Shown: piece by piece, positions 1 to 9,145 of the stretch | Layout: the number at the start of each line of letters is the position of its first letter | How positions within the stretch are numbered: the first letter of the stretch is position 1 | Origin: Pedobacter ureilyticus | GTDB taxonomy: Bacteria; Bacteroidota; Bacteroidia; Sphingobacteriales; Sphingobacteriaceae | Assembly: GCF_005925345.1 (NCBI RefSeq) | Contig: NZ_SSHJ01000025.1 | Coordinates: 1 to 62,039 of the forward strand | Length of the DNA stretch: 62,039 nucleotides | Direction of reading: 5' to 3' | Notes under the pieces: model-generated | Seen by the model: only the letters and a program-made list of their open reading frames with translations | Told to the model about the DNA's origin: nothing | Databases searched by the model: none | Made by a program: the position numbers and the translations under genes

Positions 1-159
1 AAAAAGAAGAGAGAAAAGCAAATATTGCCTATCCCCCTTAGAAGCTAGCTCTTGGCTGCTTTGAAAAACAAATGTAGAAAAAATTGATATTTTAATTGGA
101 TCTTAACACAGAATCTCACGTTATTTATTACCAATGGCAACAATTAGTACATTAGTTCG

Positions 160-1167
160 CTATCCTTTCAAAGCCTCCGCCACCAATTCATAAGACCTTA
201 ACCTCGCGGCATGGTCATAAATATGTGAGGTTACCATTAATTCGTCTACTTTAGTATGGTTTAAGAATGATTGAAGTTGTGTTTTTAACTTCTCTAGCCC
301 AGCAATAAAAGTAAAATCTAACATTTGTTCTACCGCGGCTTCTTCCAGATCAGACCATACGCCTTCCATGCTATCTATCGGTGGCTGTAGCAATCTACGC
401 TGATTGGTTACAATACCCGAAAACAAGATTTTCAGCGAGGTTGATAACCGTTCTGCTTCGGCATCCGTATCTGCCGCTACCACATTTACACACGAAAGTA
501 CGTATGGTTCTTTTAATACGTTAGATGGGCGGAAGTTCTTTCTGTAAATCTCAATGGCTTCGAAGAAATAGGTAGGTGCAAAATGGCTGGCAAAAGCATA
601 AGGCAAGCCATAAGATGCTGCCAAATGCGCACTTTCTGTACTAGAACCCAAAATCCAGATGGGCACATTGGTTCCTTCGCCTGGTATCGCCCTTACTTTG
701 CTATCATAGTTATCATCGCCAAGATATTGTTGTAGTTTACGTACATCTTGCGGAAAATGTTGTGGCGAATGGAAACGCTCTCCCCGAATTTCGTAAGCAG
801 TTAGTTGGTCGGTGCCAGGTGCCCTACCTAAGCCTAAATCAATTCTATTGGGATATAAAGTAGCTAAAGTACCAAATTGCTCGGCTATAATTAATGGGGT
901 ATGATTTGGCAACATAATTCCGCCAGAACCTACGCGAATAGCATTGGTGTGCCCCGCAATGTGCCCTATTAGCACCGAAGTAGCTGAACTAGCTACGCTA
1001 ATCATATTATGATGCTCGGCCAACCAATAGCGGTTATAGCCTAATTTTTCTGCATGTTGTGCTAAGGAAACACTGTTTTTAAAAGTATCAGCAATGTCGT
1101 ATCCATGCCTAACACCTGCCAAATCCAGTACCGAATAAGGTACGCTTGATGATTTATTTTCACTCAT
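160..1167 (-). CDS. LLM-class flavin-dependent oxidoreductase
   Basis: 335-residue luciferase-like monooxygenase family protein, expected to use reduced flavin to oxidise an unknown substrate in the cytoplasm. The family signature is seen in the stretch from LAEHHN (about residue 50) through [13 protein letters not shown] to [10 protein letters not shown] (about 110-117), and in WILGSS near residue 170. This arrangement is typical of the MsnO8/YhbW-like subgroup found singly in many bacteria, not of true light-producing luciferases. It starts 10 bases after the stop of the ArsR regulator gene on the same strand, so the two form an operon and the regulator probably controls it. Substrate cannot be told from sequence. 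Confidence 0.88.
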   Translation of the reverse strand: MSENKSSSVPYSVLDLAGVRHGYDIADTFKNSVSLAQHAEKLGYNRYWLAEHHNMISVASSATSVLIGHIAGHTNAIRVGSGGIMLPNHTPLIIAEQFGTLATLYPNRIDLGLGRAPGTDQLTAYEIRGERFHSPQHFPQDVRKLQQYLGDDNYDSKVRAIPGEGTNVPIWILGSSTESAHLAASYGLPYAFASHFAPTYFFEAIEIYRKNFRPSNVLKEPYVLSCVNVVAADTDAEAERLSTSLKILFSGIVTNQRRLLQPPIDSMEGVWSDLEEAAVEQMLDFTFIAGLEKLKTQLQSFLNHTKVDELMVTSHIYDHAARLRSYELVAEALKG

Positions 1168-1177
1168 ATTTTTCTAA

Positions 1178-1480
1178 TTATAAAGTACCGATCAAGTTTC
1201 CCAATGCGGCAATAGTTTCTTCATTGCGCTTGTAGTAGGTCCACTGACCCACGCGAGTAGCAGAAACCAGTCCCACTCGGTGAAGTACGGCGAGATACTC
1301 GGAGATAGTAGATTGAGTTAAACCAGATTTTTTCTGGATATGCCCTACACAAACGCCTACATCGGCATCGCCACAGGCTGGTACATAGTCTACAAAGTGT
1401 TCTTCTGGCGATTTTAGCCAGGTTAAAATCTGCAGTCTATTTTTATTCCCCAAGGCTTTAAAAACCTCAACTTGATCCAT
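1178..1480 (-). CDS. ArsR-family winged-helix transcriptional regulator
   Basis: 100-residue protein with the ArsR/SmtB layout: an N-terminal helix (VFKALGNKNRLQIL), a recognition helix around residues 50-70 (SGLTQSTISEYLAVL) and a beta wing (RVGQWTYYKRN). Cys36 and Cys44, the latter in VCVGHI, could form a metal or redox sensing site, but this is inference. I chose the ATG at 1480 over an in-frame start at 1516. A TATCTTTG promoter element ends four bases before 1480, so transcription probably begins at the ATG. A palindrome lies just upstream. The flavin oxidoreductase follows after 10 bases, so this is probably an autoregulated two-gene operon. Confidence 0.87.
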   Translation of the reverse strand: MDQVEVFKALGNKNRLQILTWLKSPEEHFVDYVPACGDADVGVCVGHIQKKSGLTQSTISEYLAVLHRVGLVSATRVGQWTYYKRNEETIAALGNLIGTL

Positions 1481-1484
1481 GCCA

Positions 1485-1492
1485 CAAAGATA
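1485..1492 (-). promoter_or_regulatory. TAnnTTTG promoter element (-7) of the arsR-family gene
   Basis: TATCTTTG on the minus strand, followed by four bases and then the ATG at 1480. It matches the Bacteroidetes -7 consensus TAnnTTTG. At the usual distance the first transcribed base would be the A of the start codon, giving a leaderless mRNA. Confidence 0.6.
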
Positions 1493-1510
1493 TATCGGAA
1501 TTTCCCGATA
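1493..1510. promoter_or_regulatory. Palindromic candidate operator upstream of the ArsR regulator
   Basis: TATCGG, six bases, then CCGATA: perfect six-base arms directly abutting the TATCTTTG promoter element. A repressor bound here would block the promoter, which fits ArsR autoregulation. Site and binder are inferred. Confidence 0.4.
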
Positions 1511-1564
1511 AACCAATTAAAGCAGCAGAGATGACAAGAATGTGAAAAATTGACTAACAAGAAA

Positions 1565-1592
1565 CAAGGCTGTCTTAAAGAAAACAGCCTTG
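1565..1592 (-). terminator. Hairpin terminator after the glutamate synthase-like gene
   Basis: Nine-base perfect stem CAAGGCTGT/ACAGCCTTG with a ten-base loop, followed on the minus strand by TTTCTTG. It lies 11 bases past the stop of the gene ending at 1604. Confidence 0.65.
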
Positions 1593-1603
1593 AGAAGAAT
1601 TAT

Positions 1604-3244
1604 TTATTCGTGATAAGGATTGGCATTTTGGTAATCTACTTCGGTTACCATATAATCGGTAGGCAAGAAACTAGTTTCTGTACTTAACGCCATGCCTAAT
1701 TCGAACCTAGAAGGATAAGGCGTTTCTAGCAATGACGCTACTGGTACGTATGGATAAGTTTCTCGATAGTTCTGTATCACATTTGGACTTACCCTCCTAT
1801 TGATATAAGCTCGAGTAAGCTGACTAAACTCTTTCAGCCCGGCGGCTCCGAGCAGCTCTACAGCACTTGCCACAGTTTGGTTATGAAAATTCTTTACCCT
1901 AACTTTTTTATCTTCTACCACCAAGCCTTTCATTAAACTTGGGTCTTGCGTAGCTACACCCGTTGGGCAGGTATTACTGTTACATTCTAAAGCCTGAATA
2001 CAACCTAAGGCAAACATCATTCCTCTGGCGGCATTACACATATCAGCACCTAAGGCAATATTTTTAACAATATCAAAACCTGTAGAAACTTTTCCGGAGG
2101 CGATAATTTTGATGTGCTTTTTCAAATCGAAGCCTACCAAAACATCGTAAACAAAGGCTACTCCGTCTCTTAGTGGCATACCTACAGAGTTAGAAAATTC
2201 TTGCGGAGCGGCTCCCGTACCTCCCTCTCCCCCATCAATAGTAATAAAATCTGGGTAAATATTTGTTGCGATCATTGCTTTGCAAATGGCAAAAAATTCA
2301 CTTTTTCTACCGATACAAAGTTTAAAACCTACAGGTTTTCCATCAGAGAGATCTCTTAATTTTTTCACAAAGTGCATCAATTCTATAGGCGTAGAAAAAG
2401 CAGAATGTGCCGGTGGCGATAATACGTCTTTACCTTCGGGCACCAAACGTATACGGGCAACTTCTGGAGTTACCTTTTTACCAGGCAACATACCACCGTG
2501 ACCTGGTTTTGCTCCTTGCGAAAGTTTTATTTCAATCATCTTTACTTGATCAGTTCTTGCTCTTTCGCCAAAGGCTTCGCCATTAAAGGTCCCATCCATA
2601 TTTCTACAGCCGAAATATCCTGTACCAATTTGCCAAATTAAATCGCCGCCCATTTCACGGTGGTAATCGCTAATACCACCCTCGCCAGTATTGTGCGCAA
2701 ATCCGCCCAATTTAGCGCCGCCGTTAAGGGCCAATACTGCATTTTGACTTAAAGAGCCAAAACTCATCGCAGATATATTATAAATACTAGCAGAATAAGG
2801 TTGCTTACAATCTGGGCCGCCTACCAAAATTCTAGGTTTTAAGTTTAAATCATCATGTCCAATAGCCATAATGCTATGACTTAACCATTCGTACCCGTTT
2901 TCGTAAACATTTAACTGTGTACCAAAAGGGATAGTATCCAACTCTTTTTTAGCCCTTTGGTAAATTAACGACCGATTTAAGCGATTATATGGTGTACCGT
3001 TGGTATCACTCTCTACAAAGTATTGATATACTTTTGGGCGCATATCTTCCATAAAGTACCTCAATCGCCCTACAACTGGAAAATTTCTAACAATACTGTG
3101 TTTCGGCTGGATCATATCGTAAATACCCAGCAAAACTATAGGGCCGGTAAAAACAAATGTCCACCATAAAAAAGGATGATAAAACCCCAACATTACTGTA
3201 AACGCAACCAAAAAAAGCGCAATTGCTACAAATGCTTTTCTCAT
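1604..3244 (-). CDS. FMN-binding glutamate synthase-family protein, membrane-anchored
   Basis: 546-residue protein resembling the FMN/Fe-S synthase domain of GltB without the amidotransferase and GXGXG domains. Two hydrophobic segments lie near residues 3-20 and 28-42, so it is probably anchored to the inner membrane. Family marks include NTGEGG, IEIKLSQGAKPGHGG, SPPAHSAF, TIDGGEGGTGAAP and the cysteine run ALECNSNTCPTG, which in GltB ligates a 3Fe-4S cluster. Start chosen at the ATG at 3244, directly before the hydrophobic segment, in preference to an in-frame start at 3277. It stands alone as a transcription unit. The stand-alone family is widespread but its physiological reaction is not settled, so glutamate formation should not be assumed. 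Confidence 0.85.
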   Translation of the reverse strand: MRKAFVAIALFLVAFTVMLGFYHPFLWWTFVFTGPIVLLGIYDMIQPKHSIVRNFPVVGRLRYFMEDMRPKVYQYFVESDTNGTPYNRLNRSLIYQRAKKELDTIPFGTQLNVYENGYEWLSHSIMAIGHDDLNLKPRILVGGPDCKQPYSASIYNISAMSFGSLSQNAVLALNGGAKLGGFAHNTGEGGISDYHREMGGDLIWQIGTGYFGCRNMDGTFNGEAFGERARTDQVKMIEIKLSQGAKPGHGGMLPGKKVTPEVARIRLVPEGKDVLSPPAHSAFSTPIELMHFVKKLRDLSDGKPVGFKLCIGRKSEFFAICKAMIATNIYPDFITIDGGEGGTGAAPQEFSNSVGMPLRDGVAFVYDVLVGFDLKKHIKIIASGKVSTGFDIVKNIALGADMCNAARGMMFALGCIQALECNSNTCPTGVATQDPSLMKGLVVEDKKVRVKNFHNQTVASAVELLGAAGLKEFSQLTRAYINRRVSPNVIQNYRETYPYVPVASLLETPYPSRFELGMALSTETSFLPTDYMVTEVDYQNANPYHE

Positions 3245-3402
3245 ATTCAGAATAAGGTTTAAGGCGTAAGTTACCAAGCTAACGGCTAGGCCATGATAAC
3301 TGTAGATTGCCGACTAAAAACTATTTTACTTAATTCATGCTAATGTAACAATATAAAGGTCGATACTCAAACAAGTAACATATCATTTTGTTATTTTTAC
3401 AA

Positions 3403-4023
3403 ATGCTTATAAAAATATATCCAGAAAACCCAAATCCGAAAGCCATTGAGCAGGCCGTAGAAGTACTAAAAAAAGGCGGCATAATTATTTATCCTACCGA
3501 CACAGTTTACGGATTAGGCTGTGACATTACCAACCATAGGGCTATAGAAAAAATCTGCAAAATACGTGGTATTAAACCCGAAAAAGCTAACTTTTCTTTT
3601 ATCTGTTCTGATTTAAGGCATATTTCGGATTATATTAAACCAATAGACACCACTGTTTTTAGAGTGCTAAAAAAAGCCTTACCAGGGCCATTTACTTTCA
3701 TTTTTAATGCAAATAATAACGTACCCAAACTGCTAAGCTCCAATAAAAAAACAGTTGGTATACGTGTGCCAGATAATAATATCGCTAGAGAAATTGTAGC
3801 TGCGCTGGGCAACCCTATTATTTCTACCTCAATTAAAGATGATGATGAAGTTATTGAATACTCTACCGATCCCGAATTGATACACGAAAAGTATGAAGAT
3901 TTGGTTGATTTGGTAATTGATGGTGGTTATGGCGACAACGAAGCTTCTACCGTTATTGATTGCACTAGCGGCGATTTTGAAGTGATACGTGAAGGTAAGG
4001 GCAACATTGACGATTACTTATAA
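3403..4023 (+). CDS. YciO/YrdC-domain protein (TsaC-like paralogue)
   Basis: 206-residue YrdC-fold protein. It has GGIIIYPTDTVYGLGCD near residues 25-42 and KIRG near residue 57, both conserved in threonylcarbamoyl-AMP synthases. At the place where TsaC/Sua5 proteins carry STSAN it reads STSIKDDD, so the conserved S-x-N motif is missing. This points to the YciO branch, whose function is uncertain, rather than the essential tRNA t6A enzyme. A second, canonical copy lies at 61263-61832. Start chosen at ATG 3403; an upstream TTG at 3388 is in frame. A TATTTTTA box sits three bases before this ATG, close to the leaderless pattern seen elsewhere in the window. Confidence 0.8.
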   Translation: MLIKIYPENPNPKAIEQAVEVLKKGGIIIYPTDTVYGLGCDITNHRAIEKICKIRGIKPEKANFSFICSDLRHISDYIKPIDTTVFRVLKKALPGPFTFIFNANNNVPKLLSSNKKTVGIRVPDNNIAREIVAALGNPIISTSIKDDDEVIEYSTDPELIHEKYEDLVDLVIDGGYGDNEASTVIDCTSGDFEVIREGKGNIDDYL

Positions 4024-4148
4024 CGGGTTTAGTAAAAAAGGTATTTTTGTTGATTTCCCCTTATTCGAAATAAGTTTAATTAGCACTAAACCTGGCTTGC
4101 TTTTTCTAAATAGTTGACCGATAAAACCCTATTAAATCCCCTTTTTGC

Positions 4149-4156
4149 TATATTTG
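4149..4156 (+). promoter_or_regulatory. TAnnTTTG promoter element of nhaA
   Basis: TATATTTG, an exact match to the Bacteroidetes -7 consensus, 23 bases before the nhaA ATG. This predicts a short leader of about 19 bases. The spacer before it (4026-4092) folds: GGTTTAGT pairs with ACTAAACC around an inner CTTATT/AATAAG hairpin. No T-tract follows, so I do not call it a terminator. Confidence 0.5.
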
Positions 4157-4179
4157 CCACAAATTGAAACCCCAATCAA

Positions 4180-5355
4180 ATGGTACGTAAAATTAATACA
4201 ACAGTATTTGCTAATTTTTTCAACTCTAAAAAACTGGGAGGAATTTTACTGCTCTTATGTGTAGTGATTTCTCTTTTTATAGCTAACTCTTCTTATGCAA
4301 AGACTTTCGCCGACTTTTTAGCAACTAAAGCAGGTTTTACCATTAGTATTTTTGATTTGAATTACACACATTCTGTATGGATTAACGATGGCTTAATGGC
4401 TATCTTTTTCTTATTGGTTGGGTTAGAAATTAAACGCGAGCTTATGGAAGGCGAACTGTCTTCGGCACAAAAAGCTACATTGCCCGTAATGGCTGCTATT
4501 GGTGGTATGATGATACCAGCATTTATTTACTTTATTTTTAATAAAAATGAACCTACGGCTAGTGGCTGGGGCATACCTATGGCAACCGACATTGCCTTTG
4601 CGCTTGCTATTTTAGCGTTATTAGGCAAAAACGTACCTAGCTCGTTAAAAATATTCTTGGCAGCTTTAGCCATTGCAGACGATTTGGGCGCCATTTTGGT
4701 GATTGCTATATTTTACACAGATCAAATTCATTGGGTACAAATGTTAATTGCCTGCGGCATATTTGCCTTCTTACTGGCACTGAACTATTTCAAGGTTAAA
4801 TCTCTTTGGTTTTATTTAATCCCAGGTATTTTCTTATGGTATTTTGTACATCACTCTGGTATACATGCCACTATAGCAGGGGTTTTATTGGCTTTTACTA
4901 TCCCAACCAACGACACCGACGAATTATCTCCATTAGAAAAATTAGAACATTTTCTTACCAAGCCGGTAGCTTTGCTAATTATGCCAATTTTTGCACTAGC
5001 CAATACTAACATTACGTTTGTTGAGGGAATGGTTGAAGGCTTAATTTCGCCTTTGGGTCTAGGTATCATATTTGGCCTATTTATGGGCAAAACGATAGGC
5101 ATTACATTGCTTTCTTTTATTGCTGTAAAAATGAAATGGGCCAAACTACCTACTGCGGCTAATTGGAAGCATATTGTAGGCATGGGTATGCTGGCCGGCA
5201 TTGGTTTTACCATGTCGATATTTATTTCCATGCTATCGTTTAATGATGCGCTACATATCATTGAAGCAAAGTTCTCTATCCTGTGCGCTTCAGTATTTTC
5301 TGGCGTAGTTGGATTTTTCTTTTTAAAATCGTTAAGCAAAAAGAAAGCCACATGA
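4180..5355 (+). CDS. nhaA: Na+/H+ antiporter NhaA
   Basis: 391-residue inner-membrane sodium/proton antiporter used for pH and sodium balance. The family fingerprint is clear: LNYTHSVWINDGLMAIFFLLVGLEIKREL near residues 64-92, GWGIPMATDIAFALAIL near 129, and the paired aspartates Asp167-Asp168 in ALAIADDLGA, which bind the cation. GIGFTMSIFI occurs near residue 345, and about twelve hydrophobic segments are visible. Length matches the family. Its TGA overlaps the ATG of the acetyltransferase gene (ATGA), so the two are co-transcribed. Confidence 0.96.
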   Translation: MVRKINTTVFANFFNSKKLGGILLLLCVVISLFIANSSYAKTFADFLATKAGFTISIFDLNYTHSVWINDGLMAIFFLLVGLEIKRELMEGELSSAQKATLPVMAAIGGMMIPAFIYFIFNKNEPTASGWGIPMATDIAFALAILALLGKNVPSSLKIFLAALAIADDLGAILVIAIFYTDQIHWVQMLIACGIFAFLLALNYFKVKSLWFYLIPGIFLWYFVHHSGIHATIAGVLLAFTIPTNDTDELSPLEKLEHFLTKPVALLIMPIFALANTNITFVEGMVEGLISPLGLGIIFGLFMGKTIGITLLSFIAVKMKWAKLPTAANWKHIVGMGMLAGIGFTMSIFISMLSFNDALHIIEAKFSILCASVFSGVVGFFFLKSLSKKKAT

Positions 5356-5879
5356 TGGATTTTATGATTGAAACCGAACGCTGCTACATTAGAGCTTTAA
5401 ATGCCGGCGATGCAGGAGGTATATTTGAGCTAGACAGCAATCCAAATGTACATAAGTATTTGGGCAACAATCCTATTAAAACTTTAGCCGAGGCCGAAAA
5501 TGTTATTGAACTGATTACGCAGCAGTATAAAGATTTAGGCATTGGCCGATGGGCGATCATAGAAAAAAGTACTGGTAATTTTGTGGGCTGGACAGGCTTT
5601 AAATATATTGTAGAACCCATTAACAATCATGTAAATTACTACGATTTGGGCTACCGCTTAATAGAAGGCTATTGGGGCAAAGGAATTGCTACCGAAACGG
5701 CCAAAGCTTGCTTAAAATATGGTTTCGAAGTACTAAATTTTGATGAGGTTTACGGTATTTGTGATGTAGAGAACAATGGTTCTAAAAATGTTTTACAAAA
5801 ATGCGGGCTGCAATTGATCGAAACTTTTGATTATGATGGCGTTTCGCACTATTGGATGAAGATGGAGAAAAAGGAATAA
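5352..5879 (+). CDS. GNAT-family N-acetyltransferase (RimJ/RimL-like)
   Basis: 175-residue acyl-CoA N-acyltransferase. The start FMIETERCYIRALNAGDAGGIFELDSN and the acetyl-CoA loop region YDLGYRLIEGYWGKGIATETAKACLKYGFE (Q/RxxGxG/A-type loop GYWGKGIA) place it near RimJ/RimL-type enzymes. GICDVENNGSKNVLQKCGLQL is the usual C-terminal strand-helix. The ATG at 5352 overlaps the nhaA stop codon, which supports it over the longer frame opening at 5283. Substrate unknown: ribosomal protein or small-molecule amine. Confidence 0.85.
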   Translation: MMDFMIETERCYIRALNAGDAGGIFELDSNPNVHKYLGNNPIKTLAEAENVIELITQQYKDLGIGRWAIIEKSTGNFVGWTGFKYIVEPINNHVNYYDLGYRLIEGYWGKGIATETAKACLKYGFEVLNFDEVYGICDVENNGSKNVLQKCGLQLIETFDYDGVSHYWMKMEKKE

Positions 5880-5886
5880 GTAAATT

Positions 5887-6387
5887 ATGAAGGATATAAA
5901 AAATACATTTTGGCTTATACTTTTGGCGACAACAGCTATCCTTTCTTCTTGCAAAAAGAAAGATGCCACAATAGAAGAACCCGAAATTTACACGGAAAGC
6001 CAAGTTATTGGCCAATGGATTTACGACAAAATAAAAATTAATGGCGTACTCCAAAACTACGAGCACACAGAAAAATGCGGCAAAGACAGTTTCTTCTTTA
6101 GAAACAGACCGGGACAAGACCATCAGTACGAAGAAGTTGTTTACATTACACCTACGGGAAACTGTGCAATTTCACAAACCTTTATGGAATGGAAAATAAA
6201 AGGCAGAAAATTAATCTTAAACTTTGGGCAACAAGTTTTCACTTACCAAATTATTAAATTAGATGATATAAGTTTTGAGGTATCGATTAAAATAGATTAC
6301 GATGGCGATGGAAAGTTGGATGAACTAGAATTACATGCAATTAGAAAGCCTTGCACAGATTGGGATCACAGATGTCAAACTCCATAG
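5887..6387 (+). CDS. Lipoprotein with lipocalin-like C-terminal part
   Basis: 166-residue predicted lipoprotein. A hydrophobic segment runs into the lipobox LSSC at about residues 18-21, followed by KKK, a charge pattern that does not obviously mark inner-membrane retention. The mature part has VIGQWIYDKIKING and FMEWKIKGRKLILNF, resembling the lipocalin-like lipoproteins common in Bacteroidetes, and an acidic loop DYDGDGKLDE reminiscent of a calcium-binding loop. It begins seven bases after the acetyltransferase gene and probably belongs to the nhaA transcript. Function unknown. Confidence 0.7.
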   Translation: MKDIKNTFWLILLATTAILSSCKKKDATIEEPEIYTESQVIGQWIYDKIKINGVLQNYEHTEKCGKDSFFFRNRPGQDHQYEEVVYITPTGNCAISQTFMEWKIKGRKLILNFGQQVFTYQIIKLDDISFEVSIKIDYDGDGKLDELELHAIRKPCTDWDHRCQTP

Positions 6388-6398
6388 TTTAAAATAAA

Positions 6399-6426
6399 GC
6401 ATATAAGGTTTACAAGCCTTATATGC
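6399..6426. terminator. Bidirectional hairpin between the lipoprotein gene and trpA
   Basis: Perfect ten-base stem GCATATAAGG/CCTTATATGC with an eight-base loop, between convergent genes ending at 6387 and 6435. T-rich sequence follows on the minus strand, so it should end the trp transcript. Confidence 0.7.
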
Positions 6427-6434
6427 CTAGAACA

Positions 6435-7205
6435 TTAGCCCCTAAGCTGCTTCATAAAACTTTTAATACTTCCTTCTAGGTCTGCTTTATTCATATTTTT
6501 CACAAAAGCACTACCTATAATGGCACCACTTGCATACTGGGTAGCCGCATCAAAAGTTTCTTTATCAGAAATTCCAAAACCTATTACAAAAGGATTTTTC
6601 AATTGCATATCTGCTACGCGTTTAAAATAAGCTGCCGAACGCTCTGAAACTGACAAATTACCACCAGTTGTTGCCGCAGAAGACACCAAATAAATGAAGG
6701 CATTGCTCAATCCGTCAATTTTACGAATGCGTTCTTCGGAGGTTTGCGGTGTTACCAAAAAGATATTGCTCAATCCGTATGTTTCAAAGGTAGTTTGATA
6801 CATTTCCTCGTATTCGTACATGGGTAAATCTGGAATGATACAACCATCTACCCCTACTTCTTGGCATTTTTTGCAAAACTCTTTTACGCCATATTGTAGC
6901 ACTACATTTACGTAGCCCATCAATAAAATTGGAATGGTTACTTTTTGGCGCAGCTCTTTTAATTGCTCAAATAAAACTGGCAAAGTCATTCCATTATCTA
7001 ATGCTTCCTTGCTGCTGGCTTGTATTACTGGCCCATCAGCTACTGGATCTGAATATGGAAAGCCTATTTCCAAAAAATCAGCCCCGCATTGCTCCAAAGT
7101 TTCGGCAATTTTTAGGGTGTCGTTCAAATTTGGATAGCCGGCAGTATAATATATTGAAAGTAAGCCTTTCTGTTGCGTTTTAAATAATTGTTGAAGTCTG
7201 TTCAT
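6435..7205 (-). CDS. trpA: Tryptophan synthase alpha subunit
   Basis: 256 residues. It splits indole-3-glycerol phosphate into indole and glyceraldehyde-3-phosphate and passes indole to TrpB. The catalytic acids are visible as Glu46 in ADFLEIGFPYSDP and Asp57 in VADGPVIQ. The phosphate-binding part VIGFGISDKETF lies near residue 205. This is the last gene of the trpD-F-B-A operon. The 75-base gap to trpB carries a small tandem repeat. Length is normal for the family. Confidence 0.96.
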   Translation of the reverse strand: MNRLQQLFKTQQKGLLSIYYTAGYPNLNDTLKIAETLEQCGADFLEIGFPYSDPVADGPVIQASSKEALDNGMTLPVLFEQLKELRQKVTIPILLMGYVNVVLQYGVKEFCKKCQEVGVDGCIIPDLPMYEYEEMYQTTFETYGLSNIFLVTPQTSEERIRKIDGLSNAFIYLVSSAATTGGNLSVSERSAAYFKRVADMQLKNPFVIGFGISDKETFDAATQYASGAIIGSAFVKNMNKADLEGSIKSFMKQLRG

Positions 7206-7210
7206 TTTGT

Positions 7211-7238
7211 GCGTATTGCGTTAAGCGTATTACGTTAA
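7211..7238. repeat. Two 14-bp tandem units in the trpB-trpA gap
   Basis: GCGTATTGCGTTAA followed directly by GCGTATTACGTTAA, then another GCG, just upstream of trpA. No function inferred. Confidence 0.6.
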
Positions 7239-7280
7239 GCGTTTTTTCTGGTCGCCAAACGCTGTACGCTTTTCTCTCCA

Positions 7281-8462
7281 CTATAAATTAAAATATTTCA
7301 TATAAGTTTCCATGTCTTTATCGCCTCTGCCCGAAAGACAAACGACCACATTTTCTCCGCCTTTAAATTCTATTTTTTCAAGGTAAGCCAAGGCGTGTGC
7401 ACTTTCTATAGCCGGGATAATTCCTTCGTACTGCGTTAACAGCAAGCCAGCCTGTAAAGCTTCATCATCTGTTATGGAAGAATACAAACCTCTGCCGGTT
7501 TTAAACAAATGGGCATGTTGCGGACCAATACCAGGGTAATCTAGTCCAGCAGAAACCGAATGCGGCTCTACTACTTGTCCGTCTAAGGTTTGCATCAAAA
7601 TGCTTCTGCTTCCATGCAAAACCCCTTCTTTGCCCAAAGTGGTAGTTGCTGCCGAAAACCCACTACTTACACCCTTACCCGCAGCTTCAATGGCAATTAG
7701 CTTTACACTTTCATCATCAATAAAATGATAAAACATACCCATAGCGTTACTGCCACCTCCTACACATGCCAACACATAGTCGGCAAGTTCGCTGCCCGTT
7801 TGTTCTTTCAGTTGTTTTTTAGTTTCGAACGAGATGATGGATTGAAATTGCGCCACCATATCTGGATAAGGATGTGGACCAACTACCGAACCAATAATGT
7901 AATGGGTGTCTACAGGATTAGCGATCCAATCTCTCATGGCCTCGTTAGTAGCATCTTTTAAGGTTTTACTACCCGATGTTGCAGGCACAACTTTAGCACC
8001 TAACATTTTCATACGGGCAACGTTTGGAGCCTGACGTTTGATATCTACTTCTCCCATGTAAACTACGCACTCTAACCCACGCAAGGCACAAACTGTAGCG
8101 GTTGCCACACCATGCTGCCCAGCACCGGTTTCGGCAATGATGCGTTTTTTACCTAATTTCTCTGCCAGTAAAATTTGTCCAATGGTATTATTGATTTTAT
8201 GCGCACCGGTATGGTTCAAATCTTCTCTTTTTAAGAAGATATTAGCTCCGTATTTTTCTGATAACCGCTTAGCCAAATACAATGGCGAAGGACGACCAAC
8301 GTAATCTTTCAACAACGCTTTAAACTCTTGTTGAAATTGTTCATCATCAATTACTGCCTGATATTTTTGGCGCAGTTCTTCTACATTTGGGTACAACATT
8401 TCGGGAATGTAAGCACCCCCAAAATCTCCATAATAACCTCTTTCGTCTACAAAATAATTCAT
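7281..8462 (-). CDS. trpB: Tryptophan synthase beta subunit
   Basis: 393 residues. This PLP enzyme condenses indole with serine to give tryptophan. Lys89 in [11 protein letters not shown] carries the cofactor. The glycine-rich phosphate loop is [10 protein letters not shown] near residue 233, and [10 protein letters not shown] precedes the lysine. The start [21 protein letters not shown] is typical of TrpB type 1. It sits between trpF (28-base gap) and trpA in the same operon. Confidence 0.97.
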   Translation of the reverse strand: MNYFVDERGYYGDFGGAYIPEMLYPNVEELRQKYQAVIDDEQFQQEFKALLKDYVGRPSPLYLAKRLSEKYGANIFLKREDLNHTGAHKINNTIGQILLAEKLGKKRIIAETGAGQHGVATATVCALRGLECVVYMGEVDIKRQAPNVARMKMLGAKVVPATSGSKTLKDATNEAMRDWIANPVDTHYIIGSVVGPHPYPDMVAQFQSIISFETKKQLKEQTGSELADYVLACVGGGSNAMGMFYHFIDDESVKLIAIEAAGKGVSSGFSAATTTLGKEGVLHGSRSILMQTLDGQVVEPHSVSAGLDYPGIGPQHAHLFKTGRGLYSSITDDEALQAGLLLTQYEGIIPAIESAHALAYLEKIEFKGGENVVVCLSGRGDKDMETYMKYFNL

Positions 8463-8490
8463 GTTTTATTTATTTCTCATCGCCGTTGGC

Positions 8491-9129
8491 TTATGCCGAC
8501 GGTAATGAATTCAATTCTCTAAAAAACGCTTTCAATTTATCCACATTCTTTAAGCCTGGTTCAATTTCAAACTTACTATTGATATCAACAGCGAATAATC
8601 GTTCGTCTTTAATCTCTTTGATTTGATTTGTGTGTTGCAAATCTATCCCGCCACTTAAAAAGTAGGGCTTATTCAGTTGATAGTTATTAAGCAACGTCCA
8701 ATCGAAAACCTTGCCCGAACCACCATGTGCTGCTGTTTGTGTGTCGAACAGAAAATAATCTACCACAGTTTCATAATCTTCTAAAACACTAAAATCAAAA
8801 TCTGCATGGATGCCAAAAGCCTTAATCACTTCTACTCCCATTTGCTTTATTTGCTTGCAAAAATCAACGGTTTCGTTTCCGTGTAACTGCACTGCTTTTA
8901 ATGCGTGGTTAGCTACCAAAGCTTTAAGGGTTTCCAAATCTTCATCTACAAAAACACCCACCGTTTTAATTTGTTGTGGCACATATTTAATTAGTTCGGC
9001 AGAAACTTCGCTAATATACCGTGGCGATTTGCGGTAGAAAATGAAACCTAGATAATCTGGCCGCAGTTCTGCCACCGCAGCAATATTGGCCGCCTGCTTC
9101 ATTCCACAAACTTTGATTTTCAATTTCAT
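8491..9129 (-). CDS. trpF: Phosphoribosylanthranilate isomerase
   Basis: 212-residue TIM-barrel enzyme that converts N-(5-phosphoribosyl)anthranilate to the carboxyphenylamino sugar of the tryptophan pathway. The conserved start KIKVCGMK includes the catalytic cysteine (Cys8). RPDYLGFIFYRKSPRYI, GVFVDED, LHGNE and FLSGGI follow in family order. The C-terminal VDINSKFEIEPGLKN includes the acidic residue and glycines expected for this family. A 106-base gap to trpD holds a long palindromic repeat. trpC, often placed between trpD and trpF in Bacteroidetes, is absent here. Confidence 0.94.
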   Translation of the reverse strand: MKLKIKVCGMKQAANIAAVAELRPDYLGFIFYRKSPRYISEVSAELIKYVPQQIKTVGVFVDEDLETLKALVANHALKAVQLHGNETVDFCKQIKQMGVEVIKAFGIHADFDFSVLEDYETVVDYFLFDTQTAAHGGSGKVFDWTLLNNYQLNKPYFLSGGIDLQHTNQIKEIKDERLFAVDINSKFEIEPGLKNVDKLKAFFRELNSLPSA

Positions 9130-9145
9130 TTTTGATATATCGTTA

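Noticed and set aside
1..159. First 159 bases searched for a gene end or terminator
   Set aside because: No convincing frame or T-tailed hairpin was seen.
3388..3402. TTG start five codons upstream for the YciO-like gene
   Set aside because: The ATG at 3403 gives the normal N-terminus and has a promoter-like box directly before it.
4026..4092. Nested stem-loop before nhaA considered as a sodium-responsive riboswitch
   Set aside because: The best promoter box lies downstream of it at 4149, so it would be in the 3' region of the previous gene, and I cannot match it to a known motif.
4851..5351. 166-codon frame on the minus strand within nhaA
   Set aside because: Shadow of a hydrophobic coding region; nhaA is unambiguous.
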